From NCBI RefSeq assembly GCF_015712065.1, contig NZ_JACFYZ010000006.1:124001-188000 (forward strand): a DNA stretch of 64,000 bases. The letters are read 5' to 3'. The position numbers and the translations under genes are program-made. The notes beneath the pieces were generated by a model. That model did not search any database. It was given only the letters and a program-made list of their open reading frames with translations, and was not told the DNA's origin. This DNA is from Ectopseudomonas chengduensis. GTDB taxonomy: Bacteria; Pseudomonadota; Gammaproteobacteria; Pseudomonadales; Pseudomonadaceae. Below, one piece after another: positions 56,506 to 64,000 of the stretch (its first letter is position 1; each line of letters starts with the position of its first letter).

Positions 56506-59500
56506 ATGTCGATTTTCGAGCTGTTCTTCTTGATGGGCGCGGACCCGAGTGTCCTTGTGCTCAGTAGTTACGACACGTCCCTGGTGCTGCTGTCGCTGGC
56601 TATTGCTGTATTCGCCGCCGGCATGGCGCTGCAGCTGGCTGGCGAAGCACGCGACAGTTCGCATCCGGTCGCCAGGCAAATCACCATTCTCACCGGTTCG
56701 CTCGCTCTTGGCGGCGGCATCTGGTCCATGCATTTTCTCGGCATGCTCGCCTTCGAGCTGTGTGCGGCGGTGCGATTCGATCTGGGCATCACGCTACTGT
56801 CGATGCTGCCGAGCCTGGCTGCTTCGTGGGTCGCGCTGAGCCTGCTGGCGCGGCGTGACTTGAGCCTGTTGCAGCTGTGTGTGGGGGGCGTACTGGTCGG
56901 AGCTGGTATCGGAGCCATGCACTACAGCGGTATGGCGGCGATGCAGATGGCGCCGCTGCTGCGCTATGACCCCTGGATGTTCGCCCTGTCCATCGTCGTT
57001 GCCGTCGCCCTGGCCATTCTGGCGTTGTGGGTACGCTTCGGTCTGGAGGGGCGTTTGCCGACCCTCTGGGCGCTTCTGCTCAGCGCCCTGGTGATGGGCC
57101 TGGCGATCAGTGGCATGCACTACACCGGCATGGCTGCGGCGCGTTTCGTCGGTACGCCGGAGTCCGAAGCTCCGATGGCGGTGGTCGACAGTGGTTATAT
57201 CGCCATTGCCATCACGCTGCTGACCGTCGCTCTGACAGTCTTCGTGGTGGCGATCAATACGCTGCTGCGCTACCGCCGCATGAGTCTTCAACTCAAGGCC
57301 AGCGAGCAGCATTTGCGCTCGATCTTCGACACGGCTCTGGATGCCATCATCACCGTCGATCACACCGGCACGTTGCGCTCGGCCAATCGCGCGGTCTCGC
57401 GTCTGTTCGGCTGGACGCCGGAGGAGTTGGTGGGCATGCACATGCGCTCACTGATGCCTGCTCGCCATGTCGAGCAGGTGGAGGTGCTGCTGGCGAACTA
57501 CCTCAGAACGGGTCGCCTGACGATGCCGGCCGGTGAGCAGGAACTGGTGTGTCTGACCCGTGACGGCGAAGAGAAATTGGTGCGCATCAGCGTTGGCATC
57601 ACCCATTCAGGCAGCCGTCCGCTGTTCGTGGTATTCGTCGCCGATATCAGCGAAAGACAAGCCATGGAGAAGGCCCTGCGTGACAGCGAGCAGCAGTACC
57701 GTTCGTTGATCAGCAACATTCCTGGTGTGTCGTTCCGCTGCACGCTGGATCAGGACTGGACCATGATATTTATCAGCGATGCGGTGCAGCCCCTCACCGG
57801 TTGGAGTGCGGATGATTTCATCAGTCGCCGCTGTTCGATTGCCGATATGTATCACCCGGACGACTATCAGCGAGTCGCCGCCGAGGTGATGCAGGCTATC
57901 GAGCAAGGCCGCAACTACGTTGTCGAATACCGCTTGTTCGACCGCGATGGCGCGGAACACTGGATCTGGGAAAGTGGTAGCGCAGTTTGCGACGAAAACG
58001 GTGTGCCGCGCTGGATCGATGGTGTATTGCTCGACCAGACCGAAACCAAGCGGCGCAATGCCGAATACGAAGGCAAGGTCACCGCGATCAGCAAGGCGAT
58101 GGCACTGATCGAGTTCGACCTCGACGGCAATATCCTCGACATCAACGACAATGCACTGGCGTTGTTTGGTTATGACAAGGTGGAGGTGATAGGGCGCCAC
58201 CACGGCATGTTCTGCGATCCTGAACTGGTGGCAAGCGATGCTTATCGCCAGGGTTGGGTGGATCTGCGTGCAGGTCATTTTCGAGCAGGTGAATATCACC
58301 GCTTTGGTAAGGGCGGGCGGGAAGTCTGGATTCAGGCCAGCTACAACCCGATCCTCGATACCGACGGCAAGCCGTTCAAGGTCGTCAAGTTGGCGACCGA
58401 CCTGACCCCGCGCCGCGTCATGGAACAGGATCTGCGGGCTGCCCGTGATCGCGCCGAAGCCGCCGCTGCCGCGCGCAGCAGCTTCCTGGCCAACATGAGC
58501 CATGAAATTCGTACGCCGATGAATGCCATCATCGGCTTTACCGACCTGCTGCTGGAAACGCCACTTTCCAGCGAGCAACGTCGCCATCTGAGCACCGTGC
58601 AGCATTCGTCGCGTTCGTTGCTGGGCTTGCTCAATGACATCCTCGACACGGCGAAGCTCGACCGTGGTGCCATCGAGCTGGAACAACTGGATTTCTCCCT
58701 GCGTGAGCTGTGCGAGCAGGTACTCGCGACGCAGCGCCTGACGGCCGAAAGCAAAGGCCTGCAGCTGCATCTGGATTACCCGGCAACGACCAACGAGTTC
58801 TTCTGTGGTGACCCACTGCGTTTGCAACAGGTCCTGACCAACCTGCTCGGTAATGCGGTCAAGTTCACCCTGCACGGCGAGGTTCGCCTGAAAGTGACGG
58901 GTGAGCCGGGCGCAATGCGCCTGGCGGTGAAGGACACCGGCATCGGTATCGCAGCCGATCGCCTGGAGAAGATCTTCGAGCCTTTCGCTCAGGCTGATGC
59001 CTCGATGAGCCGCCGCTTTGGCGGTACCGGCCTCGGCACCACCATCTCCCGGCAGTTGGTCGAGTTGATGGGGGGGCGTTTGCGGGTCGAAAGTACTGAA
59101 GGGCAGGGCAGCTGCTTCAGCGTCGAGTTGCCGCTGCGTGCCGGCAAGCGTCTGGCCTCGCAGCAACGTGCCGTGCTGCCTGAGCTGGGGCAGTTGAACA
59201 TTCTTGCGGCCGATGACGTGCCGCAGAACCTCGAGCTGCTGCAACTGACCCTGGAGCATTTTGGCCATCGCGTACACTGCGTCGCCGATGGTGAAGGTGC
59301 ACTGCAGGCATTCACCGAGCAACGTTTCGATCTGATCCTGATGGATGTGCAGATGCCGGGTGTCGACGGTCTGGAAGCGTCGCGGCGGATCCGCCAGCTG
59401 GAAGCCGCCGAGGCACGAGAGCCGATTCCGATCATTGCCCTGACCGCCAGCGTGCTTGATCAGGATCGTCAGGCAGCGCTGGACTCGGGTATGAATGGCT

Positions 59501-60198
59501 TTGCTTCGAAGCCACTGGATGTCAACGCGCTGCTCTGGGAAATCGCCCGCCTGCTCGGGCTGACCGATGTACCCAGCGCAGTGGTCAGTGCCACCCGGGT
59601 TGCCGACGATGGCCTGTTCGACTGGGTCCGTGGCAGCCGCCTGTGGGGCGGGCCGCTGCGTATGGCGCAGGCGATCAATACCTTCATTGGTGAACAGCAT
59701 GATCTGGCGGCACGCCTCAGCCACCTGCTGACGGCGCGCGACTGGCGCGAGGGCGAGGCGCTCGCGCACCGTTTGCACGGCGCCGCCGGCAACCTGGCCA
59801 TGAGCAGCCTTGCCAGCCTTGGACAGTCGATCGAGCGGGCCTTTCAGAGGCGAGACGAGCAGGCGTTGCCTGCACTGATCGTGGAACTCGAGCAGGCTCT
59901 ACTGACGGTCAAGGACGTGGTGCCGCAGGTACCGGAAGTCGTATCTTCGGCTGAAAGCGCGGCCGTCGACTTGCCCTCGCTGCGTGAACAGGCAAGTCAG
60001 CTGCGACAGGCGCTACAGCGGGGCGGCCTGGATGATGAAACCCTTGCAGTCATGGAGCAGGCCGCCAGGGGCACAGCCTATGGCGCCGCGCTGAACGACA
60101 TGCGTCAGGCCCTGGAAGATTTCGATTTCGATCAGGCTCTGCTGGTGCTCGATCAACTGTTGCTGCAACTGCAAGACGAGGAAACGACCCCATCATGA
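56506..60198 (+). CDS. Hybrid sensor histidine kinase with MHYT, PAS, receiver and Hpt domains
   Basis: A 1230-residue membrane kinase. Residues 1 to about 250 hold seven helices with MHFLGM, MHYSGM and MHYTGM motifs (proposed to bind copper and sense gases). Three PAS domains follow (about 255-625), then HisKA with phosphorylated H666 in MSHEIRTP, an HATPase domain, a receiver with D947 (LMDVQMPG) and an Hpt domain with H1088 (AHRLHGAAGN). The ATG at 56506 has GGGGTGGT upstream and starts before the first helix; a TTG at 56437 and ATG at 56464 are possible. It overlaps the HD-GYP gene as ATGA. Confidence 0.92.
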   Translation: MSIFELFFLMGADPSVLVLSSYDTSLVLLSLAIAVFAAGMALQLAGEARDSSHPVARQITILTGSLALGGGIWSMHFLGMLAFELCAAVRFDLGITLLSMLPSLAASWVALSLLARRDLSLLQLCVGGVLVGAGIGAMHYSGMAAMQMAPLLRYDPWMFALSIVVAVALAILALWVRFGLEGRLPTLWALLLSALVMGLAISGMHYTGMAAARFVGTPESEAPMAVVDSGYIAIAITLLTVALTVFVVAINTLLRYRRMSLQLKASEQHLRSIFDTALDAIITVDHTGTLRSANRAVSRLFGWTPEELVGMHMRSLMPARHVEQVEVLLANYLRTGRLTMPAGEQELVCLTRDGEEKLVRISVGITHSGSRPLFVVFVADISERQAMEKALRDSEQQYRSLISNIPGVSFRCTLDQDWTMIFISDAVQPLTGWSADDFISRRCSIADMYHPDDYQRVAAEVMQAIEQGRNYVVEYRLFDRDGAEHWIWESGSAVCDENGVPRWIDGVLLDQTETKRRNAEYEGKVTAISKAMALIEFDLDGNILDINDNALALFGYDKVEVIGRHHGMFCDPELVASDAYRQGWVDLRAGHFRAGEYHRFGKGGREVWIQASYNPILDTDGKPFKVVKLATDLTPRRVMEQDLRAARDRAEAAAAARSSFLANMSHEIRTPMNAIIGFTDLLLETPLSSEQRRHLSTVQHSSRSLLGLLNDILDTAKLDRGAIELEQLDFSLRELCEQVLATQRLTAESKGLQLHLDYPATTNEFFCGDPLRLQQVLTNLLGNAVKFTLHGEVRLKVTGEPGAMRLAVKDTGIGIAADRLEKIFEPFAQADASMSRRFGGTGLGTTISRQLVELMGGRLRVESTEGQGSCFSVELPLRAGKRLASQQRAVLPELGQLNILAADDVPQNLELLQLTLEHFGHRVHCVADGEGALQAFTEQRFDLILMDVQMPGVDGLEASRRIRQLEAAEAREPIPIIALTASVLDQDRQAALDSGMNGFASKPLDVNALLWEIARLLGLTDVPSAVVSATRVADDGLFDWVRGSRLWGGPLRMAQAINTFIGEQHDLAARLSHLLTARDWREGEALAHRLHGAAGNLAMSSLASLGQSIERAFQRRDEQALPALIVELEQALLTVKDVVPQVPEVVSSAESAAVDLPSLREQASQLRQALQRGGLDDETLAVMEQAARGTAYGAALNDMRQALEDFDFDQALLVLDQLLLQLQDEETTPS

Positions 60199-61187
60199 CC
60201 CTGGCTGCCGATACTCGTCCGCTGTTGCTGCTGGTCGATGACGAACCCACTAACCTGCAGGTGCTGCGCCATATCCTGCAAGAGGACTATCGCCTGCTGT
60301 TCGCCAAGGAGGGTTCGCGCGCGCTGGAGATGGCCGAACGTGAACGGCCTGACCTGATTCTGCTCGATGTGATGATGCCGGGCATGACCGGTTACGAGGT
60401 ATGCGAGCGGCTCAAGGCCAACCCTCTGCTAAAGACGATTCCGGTGATCTTCGTTACCGCTCTGGGCGATGTCGAGGATGAGGCACACGGCTTCGAAGTT
60501 GGTGCGGTGGACTACATCACCAAGCCGATCAGCCCGCCCATCGTGCGTGCCCGGGTGCGTACTCACCTGTCGCTGGTGCGTGTCGATGAGCTCAAACAGA
60601 CTCGCCTGCAGATTGTCCAGCGCCTGGGCATGGCCGCCGAGTACAAGGACAACGAGACCGGCCTGCACGTCATTCGCATGAGCCATTTCTCCAAGGTGCT
60701 GGCGCTGGCCGCCGGTTTCAGCGAAAGCGCGGCCGAGGAACTGCTCAATGCGGCACCGATGCACGATGTCGGCAAGATCGGTATTCCCGACGCCGTGCTG
60801 CGCAAGCCGGGCAAGCTCGACGAGCAGGAGTGGCAGGTGATGCGCCAGCACGTGGAGATCGGTGCGCGGATAATCGGCGAGCACAGCTCGGGGCTGCTGC
60901 GCACAGCGCAACGCATTGCCCTGTCGCACCATGAGAAGTGGGATGGCAGCGGCTACCCCAACGGTCTGAGTGGCGAGGACATTCCCTTGGAGGGCCGCAT
61001 CGTCGCCATTGCCGATGTGTTCGACGCGCTGACCAGCGTGCGCCCCTACAAACAGGCCTGGTCCGTGGACGATGCAGTCGGTTTTCTGCGTGAACAGAGT
61101 GGGCGCCACTTCGATCCCCGTCTGGTCGAGCTGTTCATCGCTTGTTTGCCCGAGATTCTGCAGATCAAGGAACGCTGGGCCGAATAA
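60195..61187 (+). CDS. HD-GYP response regulator, probable c-di-GMP phosphodiesterase
   Basis: A 330-residue regulator with an N-terminal receiver (D58 in LLDVMMPG) and an HD-GYP domain: HD at 190-191 in MHDVGKIG, HHEKWDGSGYP near residue 246. Family members hydrolyse c-di-GMP. Translational coupling to the hybrid kinase makes it the likely final phosphate acceptor, via H1088 of the Hpt domain; this is inference. Similar to RpfG by arrangement. Confidence 0.93.
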   Translation: MTLAADTRPLLLLVDDEPTNLQVLRHILQEDYRLLFAKEGSRALEMAERERPDLILLDVMMPGMTGYEVCERLKANPLLKTIPVIFVTALGDVEDEAHGFEVGAVDYITKPISPPIVRARVRTHLSLVRVDELKQTRLQIVQRLGMAAEYKDNETGLHVIRMSHFSKVLALAAGFSESAAEELLNAAPMHDVGKIGIPDAVLRKPGKLDEQEWQVMRQHVEIGARIIGEHSSGLLRTAQRIALSHHEKWDGSGYPNGLSGEDIPLEGRIVAIADVFDALTSVRPYKQAWSVDDAVGFLREQSGRHFDPRLVELFIACLPEILQIKERWAE

Positions 61188-61294
61188 CCTGCCGCTTGAA
61201 ATCTCCTGTCTAAAACCCGCCTCCTCTCGACTTGGTCATTGTCGAAGGTGAGGCTATTGTTAGGGGCCTACCATTGCCAAGGGCAGGTCTCATC

Positions 61295-62083
61295 ATGCAG
61301 AAGAAGACACTGGTTCCCCTGTTGTGCGCCGCATTCGCTGGTCTTGCCGATGCGGCGGTCGTGACCAAGACAGTTGCGTACGAAATCGATGGCGAAGCCT
61401 TCGAAGGCGTGCTGGTTTACGACGATTCGGTCACCACGCCGCGCCCTGGGCTGCTCGCCGTTCCCAACTGGATGGGGGTGAATGAAGACACCGTGGCCAA
61501 GGCCGCCCGCGCGGCAGGCGACAAATACGTGGTGTTCGTCGCCGACATGTACGGTAAATCCATTCGTCCCAGCAATGCCGAAGAAGCAGGGGCCGCGGCC
61601 ACTGCCGTACGTGCAGATCGCCCGCTGATGCGTAAGCGTGCGCAGGCTGCAGTCGAGGTACTCAAGGCGCAGAACGGCGAGGTGGCACTGGATCTGAGCA
61701 AGCTGGGAGCCATCGGCTTCTGCTTCGGTGGCGGCACGGTGCTGGAACTCGCGCGCTCTGGGGCGCCGCTGAAAGGCTTCGTATCCTTCCACGGCAATCT
61801 GGATACGCCCAATCCGGCCGATGCCCAGAACATCAAGGCGCCGGTACTGGTACTGCATGGGGCTGATGATCCTGCCGTACCGCAGGCGCAGGTCGACGGC
61901 TTCATCGCCGAGATGAAGGCAGCCAAGACTGATTGGCAATTGGTGAGCTACGGCGGCGCCGTGCACTCGTTCACCAACCCCAAGGCCAACGTGCCGGGTC
62001 GCAACGAATACCATCCGGTGGTCGCCGCGCGAGCATTCAAGGCGATGAACGATCTGTTCGATGAGGTATTCGCCGAGCAGTGA
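61295..62083 (+). CDS. Exported dienelactone hydrolase family protein
   Basis: A 262-residue alpha/beta hydrolase with a signal-like N-terminus (about 1-20). The triad is C in GFCFGGG (about 150), D in HGADDPAVP and H in GGAVHSF. The ATG at 61295 is chosen over a 21-codon extension. Unlikely to degrade aromatics in this context; natural substrate unknown. Confidence 0.88.
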   Translation: MQKKTLVPLLCAAFAGLADAAVVTKTVAYEIDGEAFEGVLVYDDSVTTPRPGLLAVPNWMGVNEDTVAKAARAAGDKYVVFVADMYGKSIRPSNAEEAGAAATAVRADRPLMRKRAQAAVEVLKAQNGEVALDLSKLGAIGFCFGGGTVLELARSGAPLKGFVSFHGNLDTPNPADAQNIKAPVLVLHGADDPAVPQAQVDGFIAEMKAAKTDWQLVSYGGAVHSFTNPKANVPGRNEYHPVVAARAFKAMNDLFDEVFAEQ

Positions 62084-62108
62084 CGCCAGGTTTGCGATGC
62101 GTTGAACG

Positions 62109-62140
62109 AAAGGCTGCGCCCGATGGGCGCAGCCTTTTTT
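62109..62140. terminator. Bidirectional terminator
   Basis: AAAGGCTGCGCCC and GGGCGCAGCCTTTTTT, between the convergent hydrolase and DUF4394 genes. Confidence 0.92.
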
Positions 62141-62144
62141 CATC

Positions 62145-62924
62145 TTACTTCGCGGGCAGCACGGCGATGTCGATGATGCCGTCCGGCAGATCGGCGACGT
62201 CGCCCAGGGTGGTGGGCTTGCCGCTGGTCAGATCCAGCTGGTGTAGGGTCTTGCCGGTCAATACGTAGGCGGTGTTGCCACCCTTGCCGTCGCTGGCGAT
62301 ATCCAGCGCAGCTGCCTTGAGGCCATCGGCGACCTTGCCGACCAGTTGCTGCACGCCATCGTTTGGCGGGTTCTGCAGCATCAGGCTGCTGCTGGCCAGG
62401 TCGATGTTGTACAGCGCCGTGCTCTGCGTACCGGCATAGGAATTGGTGTAGGCGCCGGCGACGACCTTGGGTTGCTTGCCCGCGTAGGGGCCGTCGGTGG
62501 CGTAGGCGACCTTGCCGTCTACGGCCACTTCACCGGTATCGACGTTTACCCGCAGGCTGGTGCCGTCCGGGCCGAGCAGGCGCAGGCGGTCGGCCACCGG
62601 GTTGAAATCGACCACCGCCTGGCCGCTGCCGGACAGCGCAGTTTGCAGCTTGCTACCTGCAGTTGCTTTACCGCTTGTGGCGTCCAGGGTGTAGAGCTGA
62701 TCGGTACCGCTGAGGGCGTAGAGCTGACCGCTGGCCGGACGCACATCCAGGCCGCGCAGGTCGCTGGCGCCACTGACCGCCATGCTGGCGGTGACCTTGA
62801 GGCTGGCGACATCGACCTTGAACAGCTTGCCATCGGCGCCCAGTGCGAGCAGTTCGGTGGCGCTGGCGGCACCTGCGCTCAGGGTCAGCAGGCTGGCGGT
62901 GCAAAGGGTAGTGATGCGTTTCAT
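62145..62924 (-). CDS. DUF4394 secreted beta-propeller-like protein
   Basis: A 259-residue protein with a signal peptide (about 1-22) and DUF4394 repeats (GADGKLFKVDV, RGLDVRPASGQLYAL, PVADRLRLLGPDG, YTNSYAGTQSTALY), which suggest a propeller. Function unknown. It lies next to an ECF sigma/anti-sigma pair on the same strand and may belong to its regulon. Confidence 0.85.
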   Translation of the reverse strand: MKRITTLCTASLLTLSAGAASATELLALGADGKLFKVDVASLKVTASMAVSGASDLRGLDVRPASGQLYALSGTDQLYTLDATSGKATAGSKLQTALSGSGQAVVDFNPVADRLRLLGPDGTSLRVNVDTGEVAVDGKVAYATDGPYAGKQPKVVAGAYTNSYAGTQSTALYNIDLASSSLMLQNPPNDGVQQLVGKVADGLKAAALDIASDGKGGNTAYVLTGKTLHQLDLTSGKPTTLGDVADLPDGIIDIAVLPAK

Positions 62925-63108
62925 GGTTGTTCCTCATAAAGGTTTCAGCATCGAGACGAAGCCGGCTGGCCGGCTTCGCAGGTGCCTCGACGAAACACCT
63001 GTGAGCTATACCCGCGAGGAACGGAGTTGGATGTCGGCGGAGGAAAATATTTTTTCCGCAGGGTAATCGGGGGTGGAAAGGCTACCGGCCATGTGGCCGG
63101 CAACCCAC

Positions 63109-63822
63109 TCAGTTGGCGCTGGCCAGCACGGCGCGACCGATATACAGCACCGGGCCGCTGGGGCGGTTGTAGGGCGAGCCGCCGGCCGGTTCCAGTGTTA
63201 GCTCGAAGAGTTGCCCCGGCTGCACCGCGCCGATCTGTTCGGCAGGCAGGCGCAGCGGCTGGCCAGCCTCGACCAGGCCCAGCGAGCGTGGGCCGTCGGC
63301 CGGATCGATCAGCGTCCAGAATTGCAAGTCGCGACCTTCAGGGACCTGATCGGCGACCAGCGGATCGAGCGAGAGCGTGCCATCGCTGCTGACCTGGATC
63401 ACCCAACCGGGTTTGGCCGCTTCGCCTGGCTGCTGCAGCACCACGGTATAGCGTTCTCCGGCGATATCCGGGGTGCGCAGCAGCGGCATCAGCACGGCGA
63501 CCAGCAGCGCCATGGCCAGCGCGGCGGCAGTCAAGCGCCAGGTCAGCAGGCTGTTCCACCAGTTGGCCAGCGGGCTCGGATGTGGCTCAACGTGCAGGCC
63601 CAGACTCTGCCGAATACGTGCCCAGAGTGCCGGGGAGGGCGCATGTGCCGGTAGCTGGTCGCTCAGTTCGAGAAAGTGTCGTTCCCATTCCAGGGCCATA
63701 CGAGCGGCACTCTCATCCTCTTCGAGCAACTGGCGCACCTCGGCCGCTTCATGCTCATCGAGCAAGCCGAGCAGGTATTCGCCAATCAGGGCACGGCGTT
63801 CTTCGGGTTCGTGAGGAATCAT
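63109..63822 (-). CDS. Anti-sigma factor, RskA type
   Basis: A 237-residue inner-membrane protein: N-terminal helical sigma-binding part (PEERRALIGEYLLGLLDEHE), one membrane helix (about 95-117) and a periplasmic RskA-like domain with PLVADQVPEGRDLQFWTLI. No Zn-binding HxxxCxxC is present. The ATG at 63822 overlaps the sigma stop as ATGA; a GTG four codons earlier has no spacing for a ribosome site. Confidence 0.9.
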   Translation of the reverse strand: MIPHEPEERRALIGEYLLGLLDEHEAAEVRQLLEEDESAARMALEWERHFLELSDQLPAHAPSPALWARIRQSLGLHVEPHPSPLANWWNSLLTWRLTAAALAMALLVAVLMPLLRTPDIAGERYTVVLQQPGEAAKPGWVIQVSSDGTLSLDPLVADQVPEGRDLQFWTLIDPADGPRSLGLVEAGQPLRLPAEQIGAVQPGQLFELTLEPAGGSPYNRPSGPVLYIGRAVLASAN

Positions 63823-64000
63823 GCTTGCAGACACTCCTGCAGCGCGCGCAGGCCGGCGCGGATACGGCCTTTGATGGTGCCCAGCGGTGTGCTCAGGCGG
63901 CTGGCGATCTGCTCGTGGGTCAGGCCACGGTAGAACGCCAGCAGGATCGGATGGCGGCGCGGCCTTTCCAGGCGCTGCAGGCAGCGACGCAGCAGGCGCT
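63819..64000 (-). CDS. ECF sigma factor, C-terminal part (5' end outside window)
   Basis: The last 60 codons of a sigma-70 family regulator. The visible part is region 4: HPILLAFYRGLTHEQIASRL then STPLGTIKGRIRAGLRALQE, the helix-turn-helix recognising the -35 element. Coupled to the RskA-like anti-sigma gene, so it is SigK/RpoE-like. Confidence 0.9.
   Translation of the reverse strand, partial: RLLRRCLQRLERPRRHPILLAFYRGLTHEQIASRLSTPLGTIKGRIRAGLRALQECLQA

Noticed and set aside
57607..59778. 723-codon open frame on the minus strand opposite the hybrid kinase
   Set aside because: Antisense shadow of the kinase; the composition is rich in Q, H, R and D as expected from reversed codons.

Overview
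The window is a gamma-proteobacterial chromosome segment that reads as Pseudomonas, probably the P. mendocina/oleovorans/alcaligenes side of the genus. This rests on gene order I recognise (apt-anr-hemN-ccoSIHG-two tandem ccoNOQP sets; acnB-nasS-nasT; acnB-usp; glnS-cysS; htpG), GC-rich codon use and several REP-like palindromes. No rRNA, tRNA, CRISPR array, prophage or intact insertion sequence was seen. Both edges cut genes: a flavin monooxygenase on the left and an ECF sigma factor on the right.

Layout. 1-4.6 kb: flavin monooxygenase, ferritin-like 'metal-dependent hydrolase', NaV-type channel, apt, anr, a FlxA-like coiled-coil protein. 4.6-18.5 kb (almost all minus strand): a micro-aerobic respiration island with hemN, a TauE/DsbD-like membrane protein, ccoS, ccoI, ccoH, ccoG and two complete cbb3 oxidase operons. 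Anr, encoded in the island, probably feeds back on it through dyads at hemN and ccoN2. 18.5-22.8 kb: a small hydrolase, then a three-gene ATP-grasp/alpha-E/transglutaminase operon preceded by a textbook sigma-54 promoter and an NtrC-type site. 22.8-25 kb: minus-strand VOC, cytochrome c and rhodanese genes plus a 31-residue membrane peptide. 25.3-28.8 kb: a thiolase/FadB-like beta-oxidation pair. 28.8-33.1 kb: small secreted or membrane proteins, one AT-rich orphan gene, a class I amidotransferase and a PlsC acyltransferase.

33.2-45.5 kb: alaC, a PLP decarboxylase with a repeat-rich operator region, nasT, nasS, a YgdI lipoprotein, acnB, a DUF1289 protein, an Anr-boxed universal stress protein, miaE, lpxH, ppiB. 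45.6-54.3 kb: glnS-cysS, brnQ, DUF599-MAPEG, a small lipoprotein, two PaaI thioesterases, an unknown membrane-anchored protein. 54.4-64 kb: heat-shock-promoted htpG, a hybrid MHYT/PAS histidine kinase coupled to an HD-GYP regulator, a dienelactone hydrolase, a DUF4394 protein, and an ECF sigma/anti-sigma pair.

The most interesting regulatory reading is the nasS leader: a strong intrinsic terminator whose 5' arm is also part of a small stem with an AAUGGC hexaloop (A at 1, G at 4), the signature of ANTAR-protein targets. nasS-nasT encodes a nitrate sensor and an ANTAR antiterminator, so the operon may control itself. Other points are NtrC/sigma-54 control of the poorly understood ATP-grasp operon, a nested hairpin in the likely acnB leader, and near-identical blocks shared by the tandem cbb3 operons. 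All calls come from reading sequence only; no database search was run.
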